Shown: positions 51,247 through 61,351, counted from the stretch's first letter. The stretch is DNA of 64,000 bases from an uncultured Mycoplasmatota bacterium (GCA_947056845.1 CAMSCJ010000005.1:38251-102250); one strand, 5' to 3'. Made by a program: numbers and translations. Notes: a model not told the origin generated them from the letters alone.

Positions 51247-53044
51247 AACTACAAAATGGCTTTGTATTCTAGGCGTTATTCCTACGATATGGTTGGCTCT
51301 TTTAATTGCTCCATATATAAATGGTGGTTTTCCTATGATTATAAAGGAATTTCCAAATGCAATAAATGAGCCTTTTAATTTATCTTGGTGTAATGATAGT
51401 GCAAGAACAATACTAATTTTCATAATAGTTTATATTATGGGAATTGGTATTTGCCTATCTAATAGAAAAAATTATCGTAGGCGAGAAGAACACGGCTCTG
51501 CAAAGTGGGGCGTTGCAAGTCAAGTAAACAAAAAATATATGCAAAAGCCATTTTCAAACAACAAAATACTAACCCAAAATGTAGGAGTTGGTATAAACGC
51601 AAAAAAACACAGAAGAAATTTAAATGTTTTAGTTTGTGGTGGTAGTGGAGCAGGTAAAACGAGATTCTATTGTAAGCCGAATATTATGCAGACAAACACT
51701 TCTTTTGTAGTGCTTGATCCGAAAGGCGAAATAGTTAGAGATTTAGGACACCTTTTAGAAAAGTCTGGTTATGAAGTGAAAGTTTTAGACTTAATCAATA
51801 TGGAAAGAAGTCATTGCTATAATCCTTTCGTTTATTTAAAGTCGGACAATGATGTTCAAAAATTGGTAACTAACCTTTTTAAGGCAACGACACCTAAAGG
51901 CTCATCAAGTAATGATCCGTTCTGGGACACGGCTGCAAGTATGCTATTATTAGCACTTGTTTTTTATTTAAAATATGAAGCACCAGAAGAAGAACAAAAT
52001 TTCCAAATGGTTATGGAGTTATTAAGGGCAGGAGAAGTTCACGAAGATGATGATAGTTATTTAAGCCCACTTGATGTACTATTTAATCGTTTGGAAAGTA
52101 GAGAGCCAGAGCATATCGCAGTCAAATACTATCGTGATTATAGAAGTGGCTCGGCTAAAACACTAAAATCAATTCAAATTACACTTGCTTCAAGACTAGA
52201 AAAGTTTAATTTGGAAAGTTTGGCTTCTCTTACAATGGTAGATGAATTAGATTTGCCATCTTTGGGAGAAAAAAAGACTGCATTATTTGCACTTATTCCA
52301 GATAACGATACTTCATTCAATTTTCTAGTTAGCATTTTATATACGCAACTGTTTCAACAGTTGTTTTTTTTGGCAGACCATAAGTACGGTGGAAGTTTGC
52401 CTGTACCAGTCCATTTTGTAATGGATGAGTTCGCAAATGTGAGTTTGCCAGATGACTTCGACAAGATACTTTCAGTAATGAGAAGTAGAGAAGTATCAGT
52501 AAGCATTATTTTACAAAATTTAGCACAGTTAAAGGCATTATTCGAGAAACAATGGGAATCAATAGTCGGTAACTGTGATGAGTTCCTTTACTTGGGTGGT
52601 AATGAGCAAAGCACACACAAGTATGTTAGTGAATTGCTCGGAAAAGAAACAATAGATTTAGATACACACGGTAAAAGTACAGGACACTCTGGAAATTACT
52701 CTACTAACTATCAAATTAGTGGCAGAGAACTCTTAACACCAGATGAAGTTAGACTTTTAGATAATCAATATGCTCTTTTATTCATAAGGGGAGAAAGACC
52801 AATTATGGATTTAAAGTATGACATATTAAAACACCCAAATGTATCAAAAACAACAGATGGGAAAGAAAAGCCTTATATTCACGGTGGAACAGAAAATGCA
52901 GTTGCTTCGATTATTGTAGATGAAGATATAAGCAATTATGAATTTACAGAAATTGAAGAAATAGAAAACAATTATGAACTTTTATCTTCAGATGAGATAG
53001 AAGAATATTTTAGAGAAAAGGAGAATAGGAAAAATGAAAAATAA
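51227..53044 (+). CDS. VirD4/TraG-type coupling protein
   Basis: A 605-residue type IV coupling ATPase. Two N-terminal transmembrane helices (about 10-30 and 60-80) are followed by Walker A GGSGAGKT near residue 138, a VVLDPKGE strand, and Walker B-like FVMDEFANV. It links the relaxase-DNA complex to the channel. No strong ribosome site is visible at ATG 51227, which suggests coupling to the upstream small gene that it overlaps. Confidence 0.93.
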   Translation: MREDTTRTTKWLCILGVIPTIWLALLIAPYINGGFPMIIKEFPNAINEPFNLSWCNDSARTILIFIIVYIMGIGICLSNRKNYRRREEHGSAKWGVASQVNKKYMQKPFSNNKILTQNVGVGINAKKHRRNLNVLVCGGSGAGKTRFYCKPNIMQTNTSFVVLDPKGEIVRDLGHLLEKSGYEVKVLDLINMERSHCYNPFVYLKSDNDVQKLVTNLFKATTPKGSSSNDPFWDTAASMLLLALVFYLKYEAPEEEQNFQMVMELLRAGEVHEDDDSYLSPLDVLFNRLESREPEHIAVKYYRDYRSGSAKTLKSIQITLASRLEKFNLESLASLTMVDELDLPSLGEKKTALFALIPDNDTSFNFLVSILYTQLFQQLFFLADHKYGGSLPVPVHFVMDEFANVSLPDDFDKILSVMRSREVSVSIILQNLAQLKALFEKQWESIVGNCDEFLYLGGNEQSTHKYVSELLGKETIDLDTHGKSTGHSGNYSTNYQISGRELLTPDEVRLLDNQYALLFIRGERPIMDLKYDILKHPNVSKTTDGKEKPYIHGGTENAVASIIVDEDISNYEFTEIEEIENNYELLSSDEIEEYFREKENRKNEK

Positions 53045-53366
53045 TAAATTAAAATTAGGAAAAAAAGGAAAGAAGTTATTTAAAGTATATGCTTTAGGAG
53101 TATGTGCATTTGCACTAACTGTTGGAACAAGTATGACAGTTTTTGCAGCAGATGATCCTTTGGCAGTAGTAAACAATTTATCAAATTTTATATTTGGTTT
53201 GATTAGGGCAATAGGAATGATTTTATTAGGTTGGGGAATTGTGCAAGTAGGTCTTGCATTAAAGAGCCACGATCCTAGTCAAAGAGCCAACGGATTCCTA
53301 ACTGTTGCCGGTGGTATTATCATTACTTTCGCAAAAGAAATCCTAAATATGATAACAGGTAGTTAA
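53034..53366 (+). CDS. Maff2 family protein (VirB2/pilin-like)
   Basis: A 110-residue protein with a long signal sequence (FKVYALGVCAFALTVGTSMTVFA) and two hydrophobic helices, the second with GGIIITFAKEIL. Maff2 proteins sit where the VirB2-like subunit is expected in Tn1549-type systems. It overlaps the end of VirD4 by 11 bases. The hairpin after it may raise the level of this small protein over downstream genes. Confidence 0.85.
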   Translation: MKNNKLKLGKKGKKLFKVYALGVCAFALTVGTSMTVFAADDPLAVVNNLSNFIFGLIRAIGMILLGWGIVQVGLALKSHDPSQRANGFLTVAGGIIITFAKEILNMITGS

Positions 53367-53380
53367 AATGTTGAAGAAGC

Positions 53381-53415
53381 AAAGGGGTAAGAGAAAATCT
53401 TACTCCTTAATTTTA
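53381..53415 (+). terminator. Attenuating hairpin after Maff2
   Basis: AAGGGGTAAGA and TCTTACTCCTT arms with a GAAAA loop, then AATTTTATTT. A partial terminator between Maff2 and the VirB6-like gene. Confidence 0.6.
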
Positions 53416-53435
53416 TTTATAAGGAGGTGCATTAA

Positions 53436-54272
53436 ATGTCTGGAAATTGGGTAGTACAAAATTTACAGAATGCTTTGGAAACTTGGAATAGCAAGTTATC
53501 AGAAATATGGCAACTTATTACACAGTCACCAGAACAATTCAAAGGTGGCACTATATGGAATGTTATTGTAAATATTCACGGTGCATTACAAGCAATAGGC
53601 TTGGCTTTGTTAGTATTATTTTTTGTTATAGGTGTAATGAAAACTTGTGGCTCATTTGCAGAAGTAAAGAAGCCAGAACACGCACTAAAATTATTTATAC
53701 GATTTGCAATAGCAAAGATAGTCGTTACTTATGGGCTAAACTTGATGTTATCAATATTTAAGATAGTGCAGGGTGCAATATCAACAATTATGACAGCCGC
53801 AGGACTTGGCGGAGCAACGCAAACAACACTTCCACAACAAATAATTAGTGCAGTAGAAAGTTGTGGTTTTTTTGAGTCGATTCCATTATGGGCAGTCACT
53901 CTTATTGGTGGTTTATTTATCACAGTTTTAAGTTTCATAATGATTATGACTGTCTATGGAAGATTCTTTAAACTATATTTATATACGGCTATTGCTCCTA
54001 TACCATTAAGCACATTTGCAGGAGAGCCAGTACAAAATGTTGGAAAGAGTTTCTTGAAATCATATTGTTCTGTATGTTTAGAGGGAGCAATTATAGTTCT
54101 TGCTTGTATTATCTTCTCATTATTTGCTTCTAGTCCACCAGTAGTGGACGCAAATGCAGCAGCAGTTACACAAGTTTGGAAGTATATAGGTGAGTTAGTT
54201 TTCAATATGCTAGTGCTTGTTGGAACAATTAAACTAGCAGATCGTGTAGTTAGAGAAATGATGGGATTATAG
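53436..54272 (+). CDS. VirB6/TrbL-like membrane protein
   Basis: A 278-residue channel protein with about six transmembrane helices (for example ALLVLFFVIGVMKTCG, WAVTLIGGLFITVLSFIMIM, GAIIVLACIIFSLFA). The ATP-independent inner-membrane part of the type IV secretion channel. AAGGAGGTG precedes the ATG. It lies between the Maff2 protein and the small LPD-type genes. Confidence 0.88.
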   Translation: MSGNWVVQNLQNALETWNSKLSEIWQLITQSPEQFKGGTIWNVIVNIHGALQAIGLALLVLFFVIGVMKTCGSFAEVKKPEHALKLFIRFAIAKIVVTYGLNLMLSIFKIVQGAISTIMTAAGLGGATQTTLPQQIISAVESCGFFESIPLWAVTLIGGLFITVLSFIMIMTVYGRFFKLYLYTAIAPIPLSTFAGEPVQNVGKSFLKSYCSVCLEGAIIVLACIIFSLFASSPPVVDANAAAVTQVWKYIGELVFNMLVLVGTIKLADRVVREMMGL

Positions 54273-54281
54273 GAGGAACTT

Positions 54282-54752
54282 ATGGAAGATATAAACAAAT
54301 ATTTAGGTATGAGAATTGACCATAATGCTAATGTTGTAGATGTTGGATACAATTATGGAATATCAGTTGCGTTAATAAAATATGACAAAAGAAGTTTTTT
54401 TGAAAAAAGTGGATATTCGATAGCAAGTGATTTTTATATTGATGATAGTCATAAATTGCATTGTAGAAAACATCAATTTTTTACAAGTGAAAGACTAGCA
54501 AAAAATGAATTTAGCAGATTAGTTAATAATGCAAAAGAGTTAAATGTAAAATTGCTTGGAGTTGATGATTGGGATAGACCAGTTTATAAAGACAAAAAAG
54601 GATATTTATATAAAGATGTTAATTTAGGTAAAGGTACACTAAATTTATGCACATTATGCAATAATGATTTTTATAGTGAGCCTAATATTCCAATAAGAGA
54701 AGATATAAAGGTAAACATTGTTAAAAGTTTTAAAAAGGAAAGAGAGAGGTAA
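54282..54752 (+). CDS. Hypothetical conjugative-element protein
   Basis: A 156-residue soluble protein. It has VGYNYGISVALIKYDKRSFFE, a CRKHQFFTSERLAKNEFSRL segment and two Cys pairs near the end (CTLCNNDF). Family not recognised. It is 9 bases after the VirB6-like gene and ends in KERER, formed by the ribosome site of the next gene. Confidence 0.6.
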   Translation: MEDINKYLGMRIDHNANVVDVGYNYGISVALIKYDKRSFFEKSGYSIASDFYIDDSHKLHCRKHQFFTSERLAKNEFSRLVNNAKELNVKLLGVDDWDRPVYKDKKGYLYKDVNLGKGTLNLCTLCNNDFYSEPNIPIREDIKVNIVKSFKKERER

Positions 54753-54758
54753 TGCTAT

Positions 54759-55055
54759 ATGAAATATCTAGTAACCCATATTTTAAGTAATGAAGAAAGA
54801 AAGCAGTATGAAAGTAAAGGGCTATATTGTTACGATTTGCGAGATAGTGATTTTGGAAATGACATTGCTTCTATTGAAAAAAGAGTTTGTGTAAATAGAA
54901 TCGGATCTATGATAACTAATAAAGAGATAAAGTTAGGCGATAAATATCCAAATGATTTTGTTGACTACAGCGATTTTACTTTAAAAAATAAAGAGGTAAA
55001 TACAATAGAAGAATTATTAAAAAACAATAGAAATAAAAATAAGGAGGCGAGATAA
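54759..55055 (+). CDS. LPD28-like domain protein
   Basis: A 98-residue protein with GLYCYDLRDSDFGNDIASIEKRV and VNRIGSMITN, then DFVDYSDFTL, which fits the large polyvalent protein-associated domain 28. Stand-alone here; function unknown. Its stop overlaps the next start. Confidence 0.68.
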   Translation: MKYLVTHILSNEERKQYESKGLYCYDLRDSDFGNDIASIEKRVCVNRIGSMITNKEIKLGDKYPNDFVDYSDFTLKNKEVNTIEELLKNNRNKNKEAR

Positions 55056-56233
55056 TGCCAACAGAAGATGTTATAAATTTCATTAAAGATAGTATAGAAA
55101 ATTCTATAAAAGAAGATGAAGAATTATTTGGAACAAAAATAGATTATATTTTGATAAATCCAGATAATAACGATACTGTAAGTATTATTAGTAATGGAGT
55201 TGATAAAATAGTAGAATTTACTCCATTTACTAAAGAAATGAAAACAGGTTATTCTAAAGTACCAGAGTGGGATTATAGTTTTGATAATTATTTATTTAAA
55301 GATTTGAAAAATGTATATCAAATTGGATATATGACTGCTGAAACTCATTACAATATATGGTGTTCTATTGATGAATTATATCCAGAAGATATAAATAATA
55401 AAGATGGAGTACAATGGTACTTGCAATTTTGTGCAGATAATGGAATTACTAAAGAATTTTTAGACAAACAAACTAATCTTGATACTCCAGATATAATGAA
55501 ACATTTTGAAGGATTGGCATTTCAAGAAACAATGACCTATAAGGGGTATGTTATTGAGGCAGATGATACTAATTTTGATAATCCAAAAGAAAATATAGTA
55601 ACTATTTATAAAAGTCAACAAGACTATATAGATGGTAATTATGCAGAAAATGTTTCTTTAAATACAGTGGGACTAAAGCAAAATATTAAAGAATATATTG
55701 ATGAAGTATATATTGATAAAGCAGATTTAGAAAGCGAAAAAGCATATTTTACTTTTGTTTTAGGGTATGACCTATTACACGATATGATAAATAAGTATGG
55801 TGTTTTAGAATGTGATACTAATTATGATTTCTGTGATTATGTGGCAAATCAATTTTTAGATTCAAAAGAATATTCTAATTTTAATCGTTCTAGTTATGAA
55901 ATGTTGCAAGAATGGTTATCTAATAATAAAGAAAGAATAGAGGCTGAATATAAAGAAACAATAGGGTATGAAGAAAAAGTCTATAATGGCAACTTGAAAA
56001 TTCTTAAAACAGGATTTAGAAAAGATGAGCCTATTGCATTAGTAGAGAAAGATGTTCCTAGTATGAATAGAAAAGAGTATATTGTTGCTTTTAATTACAC
56101 TATTGATAAGGAAAATAATAATTTGTCTTGGGGATATGGAAGATACTATTACGATAATATTTCTGGAGAAAAGGCATACGAGAAAGTAATCAATGGTGGT
56201 AATCTTGCATTTCATAGTCGAGAAGAAAGGTAG
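55055..56233 (+). CDS. Large polyvalent-type protein of the conjugative element
   Basis: A 392-residue acidic soluble protein. The middle has MTYKGYVIEADDTNFDNPKE and SLNTVGLKQNIKEYIDEVY, a segment common in Tn1549-type accessory proteins. The C-terminal part has KTGFRKDEPIALVEKDVP and GYGRYYYDN, probably a separate domain. AAGGAGG precedes the ATG. Function unknown. It ends in REER. Confidence 0.62.
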   Translation: MPTEDVINFIKDSIENSIKEDEELFGTKIDYILINPDNNDTVSIISNGVDKIVEFTPFTKEMKTGYSKVPEWDYSFDNYLFKDLKNVYQIGYMTAETHYNIWCSIDELYPEDINNKDGVQWYLQFCADNGITKEFLDKQTNLDTPDIMKHFEGLAFQETMTYKGYVIEADDTNFDNPKENIVTIYKSQQDYIDGNYAENVSLNTVGLKQNIKEYIDEVYIDKADLESEKAYFTFVLGYDLLHDMINKYGVLECDTNYDFCDYVANQFLDSKEYSNFNRSSYEMLQEWLSNNKERIEAEYKETIGYEEKVYNGNLKILKTGFRKDEPIALVEKDVPSMNRKEYIVAFNYTIDKENNNLSWGYGRYYYDNISGEKAYEKVINGGNLAFHSREER

Positions 56234-56239
56234 GAAATT

Positions 56240-56689
56240 ATGAGTAGAGAACTTTTTAAAAGTATGACTTATAAAGATGGTAAAGTTTATACTAGGCAAT
56301 GTAGTAATAATGTTTATCCGAAAGATTTTTATAGTGAAGAAAATACAGGCTTAACAAAAAGATATAATGAACTAGGTCAAATAAACTTTGAAAAATGGTT
56401 TATTGCAAATGGACTAATGACTGGAAATATAGAAGTATTAAGTGGTAGTAATAAAATACTACGAAGATTAAATTATGTCGCTAATTTACTATGGGAAGAT
56501 AAAGACTTTAGAGAGTTAAAAGACAATGAAGATAAGGCTTTTATGAAATCTTTATCTGTTAATACAGAAAGTGACAAAGAATTAGCCAACAAAGAGAGTA
56601 TAATAGCAAAAGAAGATATTGCAAAATATGTATCTTCTTTTTACGATACTCATAATTCAAAATTCAAAGAAAAAGAAAGGGAAAGGTAA
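56240..56689 (+). CDS. Hypothetical conjugative-element protein
   Basis: A 149-residue protein. The front (MTYKDGKVYTRQCSNNVYPKD) looks like a small beta domain; the back is helical and charged. No family recognised. It starts 6 bases after the previous gene and ends in KERER. It lies in the row of small genes before PrgI. Confidence 0.58.
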   Translation: MSRELFKSMTYKDGKVYTRQCSNNVYPKDFYSEENTGLTKRYNELGQINFEKWFIANGLMTGNIEVLSGSNKILRRLNYVANLLWEDKDFRELKDNEDKAFMKSLSVNTESDKELANKESIIAKEDIAKYVSSFYDTHNSKFKEKERER

Positions 56690-56695
56690 TTATGT

Positions 56696-57004
56696 ATGAA
56701 AAAATATGAAGAAATCACAAAAGGCAAAGATCCGTTTCAATGTGCTATGGCTTTAGAATATCTGCTTTTAAATGGTAGAGATAATTTACTTGATGATGTG
56801 TATTATCAAAACTTACAAGATAATATTAAAGATAGTGATGATACAAGAAGAATGTTTACAAATGGGTATGCACTTGAATCTCTAAAAATGGCTAGAGAAT
56901 TGTCAAAGTTAGATACAAAAGAACTTTGTGAGTATATTTATGATGAAGAAAAATTAAAAAAAGAACAAGAAAAAAAGTTGAAAAATCAAGAAAGGAGTAG
57001 ATAA
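56696..57004 (+). CDS. Hypothetical conjugative-element protein
   Basis: A 102-residue helical protein with DPFQCAMALEYLLLNGRDNLL and a Lys/Glu coiled end (QERSR). The last codons carry the ribosome site of the PrgI gene. No family recognised. Confidence 0.58.
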   Translation: MKKYEEITKGKDPFQCAMALEYLLLNGRDNLLDDVYYQNLQDNIKDSDDTRRMFTNGYALESLKMARELSKLDTKELCEYIYDEEKLKKEQEKKLKNQERSR

Positions 57005-57007
57005 AAA

Positions 57008-57391
57008 GTGGAAGTTAAAATAAATCGAGAAATTAGAAATTATACCGAAAGTATTTTCTTTGGACTGTCTTTGAGGCAGTTCATTTTTTCTATCTTTGCT
57101 TGTGGTATAGCAGTATTGCTTTACTTCTTATTAAAAGGCAAATTTGGAATAGAAACACTTTCTTGGGTATGTATTTTAGGTGCTGCACCTTTTGCAGCGT
57201 TAGGCTTTCTTACCTATAATGGTATGACAGCCGAGAAGTTTATATGGGCTTGGTTAAAATCGGAATTTTTAGTTCCTAAACAATTAACTTTTAAGCCTAC
57301 TAATTTTTATTATGAATTATTGAAAGATAATATTGAAAATAAACAAAAGGAGGAATTAAAAAATAATGAAAACATTAAAAATGTTATTTAA
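57008..57391 (+). CDS. PrgI family (VirB3-like) membrane protein
   Basis: A 127-residue protein. INREIRNYTESIFFGLSLRQF is the family start, with two transmembrane helices after it. PrgI-type proteins sit next to VirB4 in Gram-positive conjugation systems and take the VirB3 role. GTG start after AAAGGAG. It overlaps VirB4 by 26 bases. Confidence 0.88.
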   Translation: MEVKINREIRNYTESIFFGLSLRQFIFSIFACGIAVLLYFLLKGKFGIETLSWVCILGAAPFAALGFLTYNGMTAEKFIWAWLKSEFLVPKQLTFKPTNFYYELLKDNIENKQKEELKNNENIKNVI

Positions 57392-59699
57392 AAATGATAA
57401 GGAAAAGTTTGTTGCTCCTAAAGGAGTTCAAGACACCATACCAGTTAATAGAATCTGGGAAGATGGTGTCTTTTTAGTTGGAAAGAATAAATATTCAAAA
57501 ACTTTTAGATTCACAGATATAAATTATGCAGTAGCAAGTCGTAGTGATAAAGAAGCAATGTTTTTAGAATATTCAGAACTATTAAATAGTTTTGACTGTG
57601 GAGCAACTACAAAAATAACTATATCTAATCGAAGATTAAATAAAATTGATTTTGAAAAGAATATACTACTTCCTATGAATGATGATAGTCTTGATGAATA
57701 TAGGAAAGAATACAATAAAATGCTATTAGACCAAGCAACTGGTGCTAATGGAATCATACAAGAAAAATTTATTACTGTTTCAGTTAATAAAAAGAATATC
57801 GAAGAAGCAAGAAATTACTTTGCTCGTATCGGAGCAGATTTAAGTAATCACTTCTCGCAATTAGGCTCAAAGTGTATCGAACTAGACGCAGTTGATAGAC
57901 TTCGTATATGCCACGACTTTTATAGAGTAGGAGAAGAAACTTCTTTCAATTTTGATATGTTATCGAATATGAAAAAAGGACATAGTTTTAAAGATTATGT
58001 ATGCCCAGATTCAATAGAATTTGAAAAAGACTATTTTAAAATGGGAAATCGCTATGGTAGAGTATTGTTCTTAAAAGAATATGCAAGTTATATCAAAGAT
58101 ACTATGGTTGCAGAACTTACAGACCTTAATAGAAACATGATGATGTCTATTGATGTTGTACCTATCGCAATGGATGAGGCAGTACGAGAAGTAGAAAATC
58201 GTAGGCTTGGTGTAGAAACAAATATCACAAACTGGCAACGCAGACAAAATGCAAATCAAAACTTTAGTGCAGTTATTCCTTATGACCTAGAACAACAAAG
58301 GAACGAAAGCAAAGAGTTTTTAGATGACCTAACTACTCGTGACCAAAGAATGTTTTTGTCAGTTCTTACTATGGTGCATACGGCAGATACAAAGGAGCAA
58401 CTTGATAATGATACAGAAAGTTTGCTAACTACTGCAAGAAAACACCTTTGTCAGTTTGCAATATTAAAGTTTCAACAAATGGACGGACTTAATACTGCTA
58501 TGCCACACGGTGTTAGAAAAATAGATACTTTAAGAACACTTACGACCGAAAGTTTAGGTGTTTTTATTCCTTTTAGAGTACAAGAAATAAATCACGAAAA
58601 CGGTATTTATTATGGACAAAATGTTATAAGTAAAAATATGATTATAGCAGATAGGCGACAATTATTAAATGGAAATAGTTTTATTCTTGGTGTAAGTGGC
58701 TCTGGTAAGAGTTTTACTGCTAAAAATGAAATAGTATCAGTAATACTTCGTGATCCAAATGCAGATGTAATTGTAGTTGACCCAGAACGAGAAGAAAGTA
58801 GACTTGTAAAAGCACTAGGTGGAGAAGTTATCCATATATCAGCAACAAGTGATAATCATATAAACGCTATGGATATGAATAGTGAATATGGAGATGGAGC
58901 AAACCCTGTTATTTTGAAGTCAGAGTTTATTTTGTCTTTGTGCGAACAGTTGATAGGTGGAAATAATCTCGGACCAAAACAAAAATCAATAATTGATAGG
59001 TGTACTGCTCAAGTGTATAGACATTATCAGCAAGGCAATTATCAAGGGACACCACCAACTCTACAAGACTTTAGAGAAGAACTATTAAAACAAACAGAGC
59101 CAGAAGCAAAAGAAATAGCACTTGCTATCGAACTATTTACAGATGGAAGTTTAAATACTTTTGCTAAACAAACGAATGTTGATACGAATAGTAGGTTAAT
59201 TTGCTACGACATACTAGATTTAGGAAAACAACTACAACCTATCGGAATGTTAGTAGTGCTTGATAATATTTTAAATAGAATAACAATGAATAGAGCAAAA
59301 GGTAGAAATACCTTTATTTTTATTGATGAGATTTATCTATTATTCCAACACGAATATTCAGCAAACTTCCTATTCACTTTATGGAAGCGAGTTCGTAAGT
59401 ATGGTGCTTATGCTACAGGTATTACTCAAAATGTAGATGACCTTTTACAAAGCCATACTGCTAGAACAATGTTAGCAAATTCAGAGTTTATTGTAATGCT
59501 TAATCAAGCAAGTACCGATAGAGTGGAACTTGCAAAACTACTTAATATATCAGACTTACAAATGAATTATATTACTAATGTTGGAGCAGGACAGGGACTT
59601 TTAAAAGTAGGAAGTTCACTTGTACCATTTATAAGTAAATTCCCTACAAATACAAAACTTTATAAATTGATGACTACTAAACCGGGCGAAAGCGATTAG
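57366..59699 (+). CDS. VirB4-like conjugation ATPase
   Basis: A 777-residue ATPase. An N-terminal VirB4 domain of about 400 residues is followed by Walker A GVSGSGKS near residue 441, DPEREES, Walker B IFIDEIYLLF, and a GAYATGITQNVDD segment. It powers pilus/channel assembly. AAGGAGG precedes the ATG inside the PrgI gene. Length is normal for the family. Confidence 0.94.
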   Translation: MKTLKMLFKNDKEKFVAPKGVQDTIPVNRIWEDGVFLVGKNKYSKTFRFTDINYAVASRSDKEAMFLEYSELLNSFDCGATTKITISNRRLNKIDFEKNILLPMNDDSLDEYRKEYNKMLLDQATGANGIIQEKFITVSVNKKNIEEARNYFARIGADLSNHFSQLGSKCIELDAVDRLRICHDFYRVGEETSFNFDMLSNMKKGHSFKDYVCPDSIEFEKDYFKMGNRYGRVLFLKEYASYIKDTMVAELTDLNRNMMMSIDVVPIAMDEAVREVENRRLGVETNITNWQRRQNANQNFSAVIPYDLEQQRNESKEFLDDLTTRDQRMFLSVLTMVHTADTKEQLDNDTESLLTTARKHLCQFAILKFQQMDGLNTAMPHGVRKIDTLRTLTTESLGVFIPFRVQEINHENGIYYGQNVISKNMIIADRRQLLNGNSFILGVSGSGKSFTAKNEIVSVILRDPNADVIVVDPEREESRLVKALGGEVIHISATSDNHINAMDMNSEYGDGANPVILKSEFILSLCEQLIGGNNLGPKQKSIIDRCTAQVYRHYQQGNYQGTPPTLQDFREELLKQTEPEAKEIALAIELFTDGSLNTFAKQTNVDTNSRLICYDILDLGKQLQPIGMLVVLDNILNRITMNRAKGRNTFIFIDEIYLLFQHEYSANFLFTLWKRVRKYGAYATGITQNVDDLLQSHTARTMLANSEFIVMLNQASTDRVELAKLLNISDLQMNYITNVGAGQGLLKVGSSLVPFISKFPTNTKLYKLMTTKPGESD

Positions 59700-59716
59700 T
59701 CTAGGAGGTGTCTATA

Positions 59717-61351
59717 ATGGCAGATATAAAAGTAAAAGAAGTTGGTAAAAAAACGATAAAGACACTTGATAAGGGGGTAATAGCAACCGAAAGACTAAAA
59801 GACACCATAGTTCATACAAAAGAAAAAGCAGAAAGTACACAGTCTAACGATAGTAATATTATAGAAGATGGTAGTAATAAAATTACTTTTGTTGCAAATA
59901 GAACAGTTGATGAAACAGTTTATCATTTCAATAAATATGGTAAAAAAGCAGTAGTAGATACAAAAGACAATGTTATTAAGACAAAAGTCAAAATTAAAAA
60001 TATTAAAGATAAACTACTGGCTCAAAAAAATAAAAAAGTTGCAACTAAAGGAACAAAAACTGCAATAAAGACTGGTAAAAGTGTTGCAAAGAAAACAGAG
60101 AAAGTGGCGAAAGAATCTGTTAAGGCTTCACAACGAGCATTAAAACTTGCCAGAGAAACTGCGAAACAAACTGCTAGAGCAACAAAGGCAGTAGTGAAAG
60201 CCACTATATCTGCGATAAAAGGGATAATTGCTGCAACAAAAGCACTTATCTCATTACTTATTGCAGGTGGTTGGGTTGCTATGGTGGTAATAGTTATAAT
60301 ATGCTTAATAGGGCTACTTGTTGGCTCTATTTTTGGTATATTCTTCAGTAGCGAAAAAACAAGTCCTAATGCTATTACTATGAAAGATGTTATCGCAGAA
60401 TGTAATCAAGAATTTTCTGATAAATTGCAAACAATACAAGACCAGAATCCACACGACGATTATGTTCTTGATGGTAATATGGCTACTTGGAAAGATGTTC
60501 TAATTATCTATACAGTAAAACAAGCCAATGGCTTTGATGGTGGAGATGTCATCACAATGGATGATAACAAAAAAGCATTAGTCAAGCAGATATTCTGGGA
60601 AATGAATAGTTTATCTTCAGAAGTAAAGACAGAAAAAGTAACTGAACAGGGTGTCAATACTGATGAAATGCCAAAAGAAGTAGAAAAACGAGTCTTGCAT
60701 ATAAAGATAACCTCTAAAAATGCAGAACAAATGAAAAACGATTATCATTTTAATTCTGCACAAATAAGGCAATATAACGAGTTGTCTAGTAGTGAATATA
60801 ATTATCTCTGGGGTGGAGTTATTTATGGCTTAAATAATACAGGAGAATTTATTAACTGGCGACAAGCAGGGCAAAGTTGGTCTAATATAAGAATAGGTAA
60901 TACAAGTAGTACCATAGGAAATATTGGTTGTTTAGTAACTTCGATAGCAATCTTAATTGAAAAGTCTGGAGCAAATACAACTATCGTTCCATTTAATCCA
61001 GGTACTTTTGTTGAAGCACTAAACAATAATGGTGGCTTTGATGAAAAAGGTAATCTATATTATGCTCCTATAAATAAAGTAGTACCTAACTTTAGATATA
61101 TAGGAAATGTGAATTTAAGAGGTAAAACTAGAGCCGAGAAACTAGAATCAATAAAGCAATATCTTAATTTAGGCTTTCATCTAACCATCGAAGTAAAAGG
61201 AGCAACACCCGGAAATCAGCACTGGGTAGCAATACTTGGAGTTGATGGAAATAATGTAAATATCGTTGATCCTGCAAGTGATAAAACTGACTTGTGGAGT
61301 GCTTATGAATGGAGTAAGTCATCACAATTCAATTATTTTAAGGCAGAATAA
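59717..61351 (+). CDS. Membrane-anchored C39-like peptidase of the transfer channel
   Basis: A 544-residue protein. A basic helical N terminus (about 1-175) is followed by one transmembrane helix (about 185-212) and an extracellular part. The C-terminal domain has IGCLVTSIAIL (Cys near 404), GNQHWVAILG (His near 500) and IVDPAS (Asp near 517), a C39-like Cys-His-Asp triad. In this place Tn1549-type elements usually carry an NlpC/P60 or CHAP wall hydrolase. TAGGAGG fits ATG 59717; GTG 59708 overlaps it. Confidence 0.82.
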   Translation: MADIKVKEVGKKTIKTLDKGVIATERLKDTIVHTKEKAESTQSNDSNIIEDGSNKITFVANRTVDETVYHFNKYGKKAVVDTKDNVIKTKVKIKNIKDKLLAQKNKKVATKGTKTAIKTGKSVAKKTEKVAKESVKASQRALKLARETAKQTARATKAVVKATISAIKGIIAATKALISLLIAGGWVAMVVIVIICLIGLLVGSIFGIFFSSEKTSPNAITMKDVIAECNQEFSDKLQTIQDQNPHDDYVLDGNMATWKDVLIIYTVKQANGFDGGDVITMDDNKKALVKQIFWEMNSLSSEVKTEKVTEQGVNTDEMPKEVEKRVLHIKITSKNAEQMKNDYHFNSAQIRQYNELSSSEYNYLWGGVIYGLNNTGEFINWRQAGQSWSNIRIGNTSSTIGNIGCLVTSIAILIEKSGANTTIVPFNPGTFVEALNNNGGFDEKGNLYYAPINKVVPNFRYIGNVNLRGKTRAEKLESIKQYLNLGFHLTIEVKGATPGNQHWVAILGVDGNNVNIVDPASDKTDLWSAYEWSKSSQFNYFKAE

